A stretch of 5,072 nt of DNA, taken from NCBI GenBank assembly GCA_031283825.1, contig JAITAZ010000171.1, positions 1-5,072 of the forward strand. The letters are read 5' to 3'. Shown piece after piece: positions 4,302 to 5,072 of this stretch. The position numbers and the translations under genes were made by a program. Within the stretch, counting starts at the first letter, position 1. Every line of letters begins with the position of its first letter. The notes under the pieces are model-generated. The model did no database searches, had not been told where the DNA came from, and saw nothing but the letters and a program-made list of their open reading frames with translations. This DNA comes from Planctomycetaceae bacterium (GTDB lineage: Bacteria; Planctomycetota; Planctomycetia; Pirellulales; Thermoguttaceae).

Positions 4302-5032
4302 GTTTTAAATTTAATGTACAAAATGCAACGTGTAAACCTATATATATATATATATATAACATAAGAGTTTCGCCGTTATTTGTTTTGGTTCTTTCTACGA
4401 TTCTTTTTCAATTTGTATTGAATTTGTTTTACGTTTTTGTTCCATTGCACGAGTTGCAATTATATATTGCCGAAGGAGGCTTGATAAGCAAATTGACAAC
4501 GGCAAGTTATATGATACTTCTTATCGCATTTATCGGAGTTTTTCTTGACTTTTTGAAGTCTGGTTATCTTTGTGAATTTTTTATATTTTTATGGCTATCG
4601 ATTTGCGCATTTGCAAGAGAACAAGAGCTGATACGTTGGTTTATTGATCGTCAGAATGTAGCGGTAAATTTGAAATTTATTTTTAACTCGTCAAATAGAC
4701 TCTTTGATAAAATTTTGATAATTTTTATTTTTTTGACATTGATATTTATATTCGTTTATCTTGCGCGTAAATATGCGTTACGAATTATAATTGAGTTTTT
4801 TAATTTTGGCGTTATAGCGTGGTCGTTTTCGGCGTTTGTTTGCTTTTTTCTAGTTGGACAATTTATAGACGAACTACCGAAAATCGCCAAGCCAATTGGT
4901 TGGCAGATAAGCAAAGAATTATATTTGAAATTAGAACTCATCGAAGAATGTACAGAATTATTCTTACCAATAATTGTTACAATAATATTCGTACAATATC
5001 ATTTCTTATTAAAAGTCAACAAGAAAAAATAA
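4298..5032 (+). CDS. Six-helix membrane protein, unknown function, with in-frame (TA)10
   Basis: The protein has 244 residues. Seen: about six hydrophobic segments at roughly 27-48, 69-86, 90-106, 137-156, 167-189 and 220-239, with a lysine tail (KVNKKK). There is no signal peptide cleavage motif, so it should sit in the cytoplasmic membrane. Charged residues stand out next to helices: E59-G-G after helix 1, A105-R107-E108 after helix 3, and I215-E-E-C-T-E220 leading into helix 6. From memory, an unnamed family of integral membrane proteins shows the same order of ED/EGG, RE and EExxE motifs; this is a loose resemblance and no reaction is known. Codons 15-20 (PIYIYIY) are a TA dinucleotide tract. 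The ATG at 4298 overlaps the preceding doubtful frame as ATGA and lacks a Shine-Dalgarno sequence. A start downstream of the TA tract is possible (TTG at codon 31, inside helix 1) but less likely. Confidence 0.75.
   Translation: MSFKFNVQNATCKPIYIYIYNIRVSPLFVLVLSTILFQFVLNLFYVFVPLHELQLYIAEGGLISKLTTASYMILLIAFIGVFLDFLKSGYLCEFFIFLWLSICAFAREQELIRWFIDRQNVAVNLKFIFNSSNRLFDKILIIFIFLTLIFIFVYLARKYALRIIIEFFNFGVIAWSFSAFVCFFLVGQFIDELPKIAKPIGWQISKELYLKLELIEECTELFLPIIVTIIFVQYHFLLKVNKKK
4339..4358 (+). repeat. (TA)10 microsatellite inside the coding region
   Basis: Ten uninterrupted TA units span 4339-4358 and encode alternating isoleucine and tyrosine at residues 15-20. With nine units the frame would run straight into TAA formed at the end of the tract (ATA-TAA). 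With eleven units it would read ACA-TAA. Ten units keep the gene open. Such tracts are prone to slipped-strand mispairing, so this could act as an on/off switch. Confidence 0.85.
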
Positions 5033-5072
5033 TTGGCAATTATTCAGCCGCAGATTTTTAAGGGACATTAAG
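5033..5072. other. Tail after the membrane gene with a repeat-family fragment
   Basis: AATTG-G-CAATT (5031-5041) is a small palindrome at the stop codon. CAATTATTCAG (5037-5047) is the exact inverse of CTGAATAATTG (2850-2860) in the palindromic element before cobA. The remaining bases show nothing I can assign. Confidence 0.4.

Noticed and set aside
4756..5061. Frames 4756-4941 (minus) and 4819-5061 (plus) within the membrane protein gene
   Set aside because: Both are shadows of the gene whose frame gives six hydrophobic helices.

Overview
This is a window of roughly two-thirds A+T bacterial DNA. It reads as a piece of chromosome from an AT-rich planctomycete-like bacterium. That guess rests on recall of protein style: the ArfB N-terminus (INSRLQIPL...ARSSGPGGQNVNK) and the SWIM-protein N-terminus resemble planctomycete versions. 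It also fits that no gene start here has a recognisable Shine-Dalgarno sequence. The assignment is an inference; no ribosomal RNA or other taxonomic marker is present.

Layout: (1) 1-44, minus strand: the first 14 codons of the GTPase gene obg, cut by the window edge. (2) 45-384: repeat-rich spacer. (3) 385-789, minus: an ArfB-type ribosome-rescue hydrolase. (4) 790-988: spacer carrying a second, inverted copy of the repeat in spacer 2, so arfB sits between inverted repeats of about 100 bp. (5) 989-2407, minus: a SWIM zinc-finger protein without its usual neighbours. (6) 2408-2892: divergent spacer with a long imperfect hairpin and a palindromic element around a probable promoter. (7) 2893-3621, plus: uroporphyrinogen-III C-methyltransferase (cobA/SUMT). 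(8) 3622-4297: spacer with a repeat/terminator-like structure, a strong extended -10 promoter and a doubtful small ORF. (9) 4298-5032, plus: a six-helix membrane protein of unknown function with ten TA units inside its fifteenth to twentieth codons. (10) 5033-5072: a short tail with one more fragment of the repeat family.

The genes do not form one pathway. Obg (ribosome assembly) and ArfB (rescue of stalled ribosomes) both act on ribosomes but are separated by repeats and probably have separate promoters. CobA feeds siroheme or cobalamin synthesis, and no other gene of that pathway is in view.

The most unusual content is non-coding. A family of short motifs (GTAGGCGTTTATTGA, TTGTAA-NN-ATTC, GTAANCGTTCA, TGCGTAAYATGAGYT) recurs in order in two inverted arms around arfB and in pieces before obg, before and after cobA, and after the membrane gene. 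The other stand-out is the (TA)10 tract, where loss or gain of one unit would create a stop codon at once, as in a phase-variable gene. I found no CRISPR array, tRNA, rRNA or transposase gene, and nothing I can defend as a wholly new multi-gene system.
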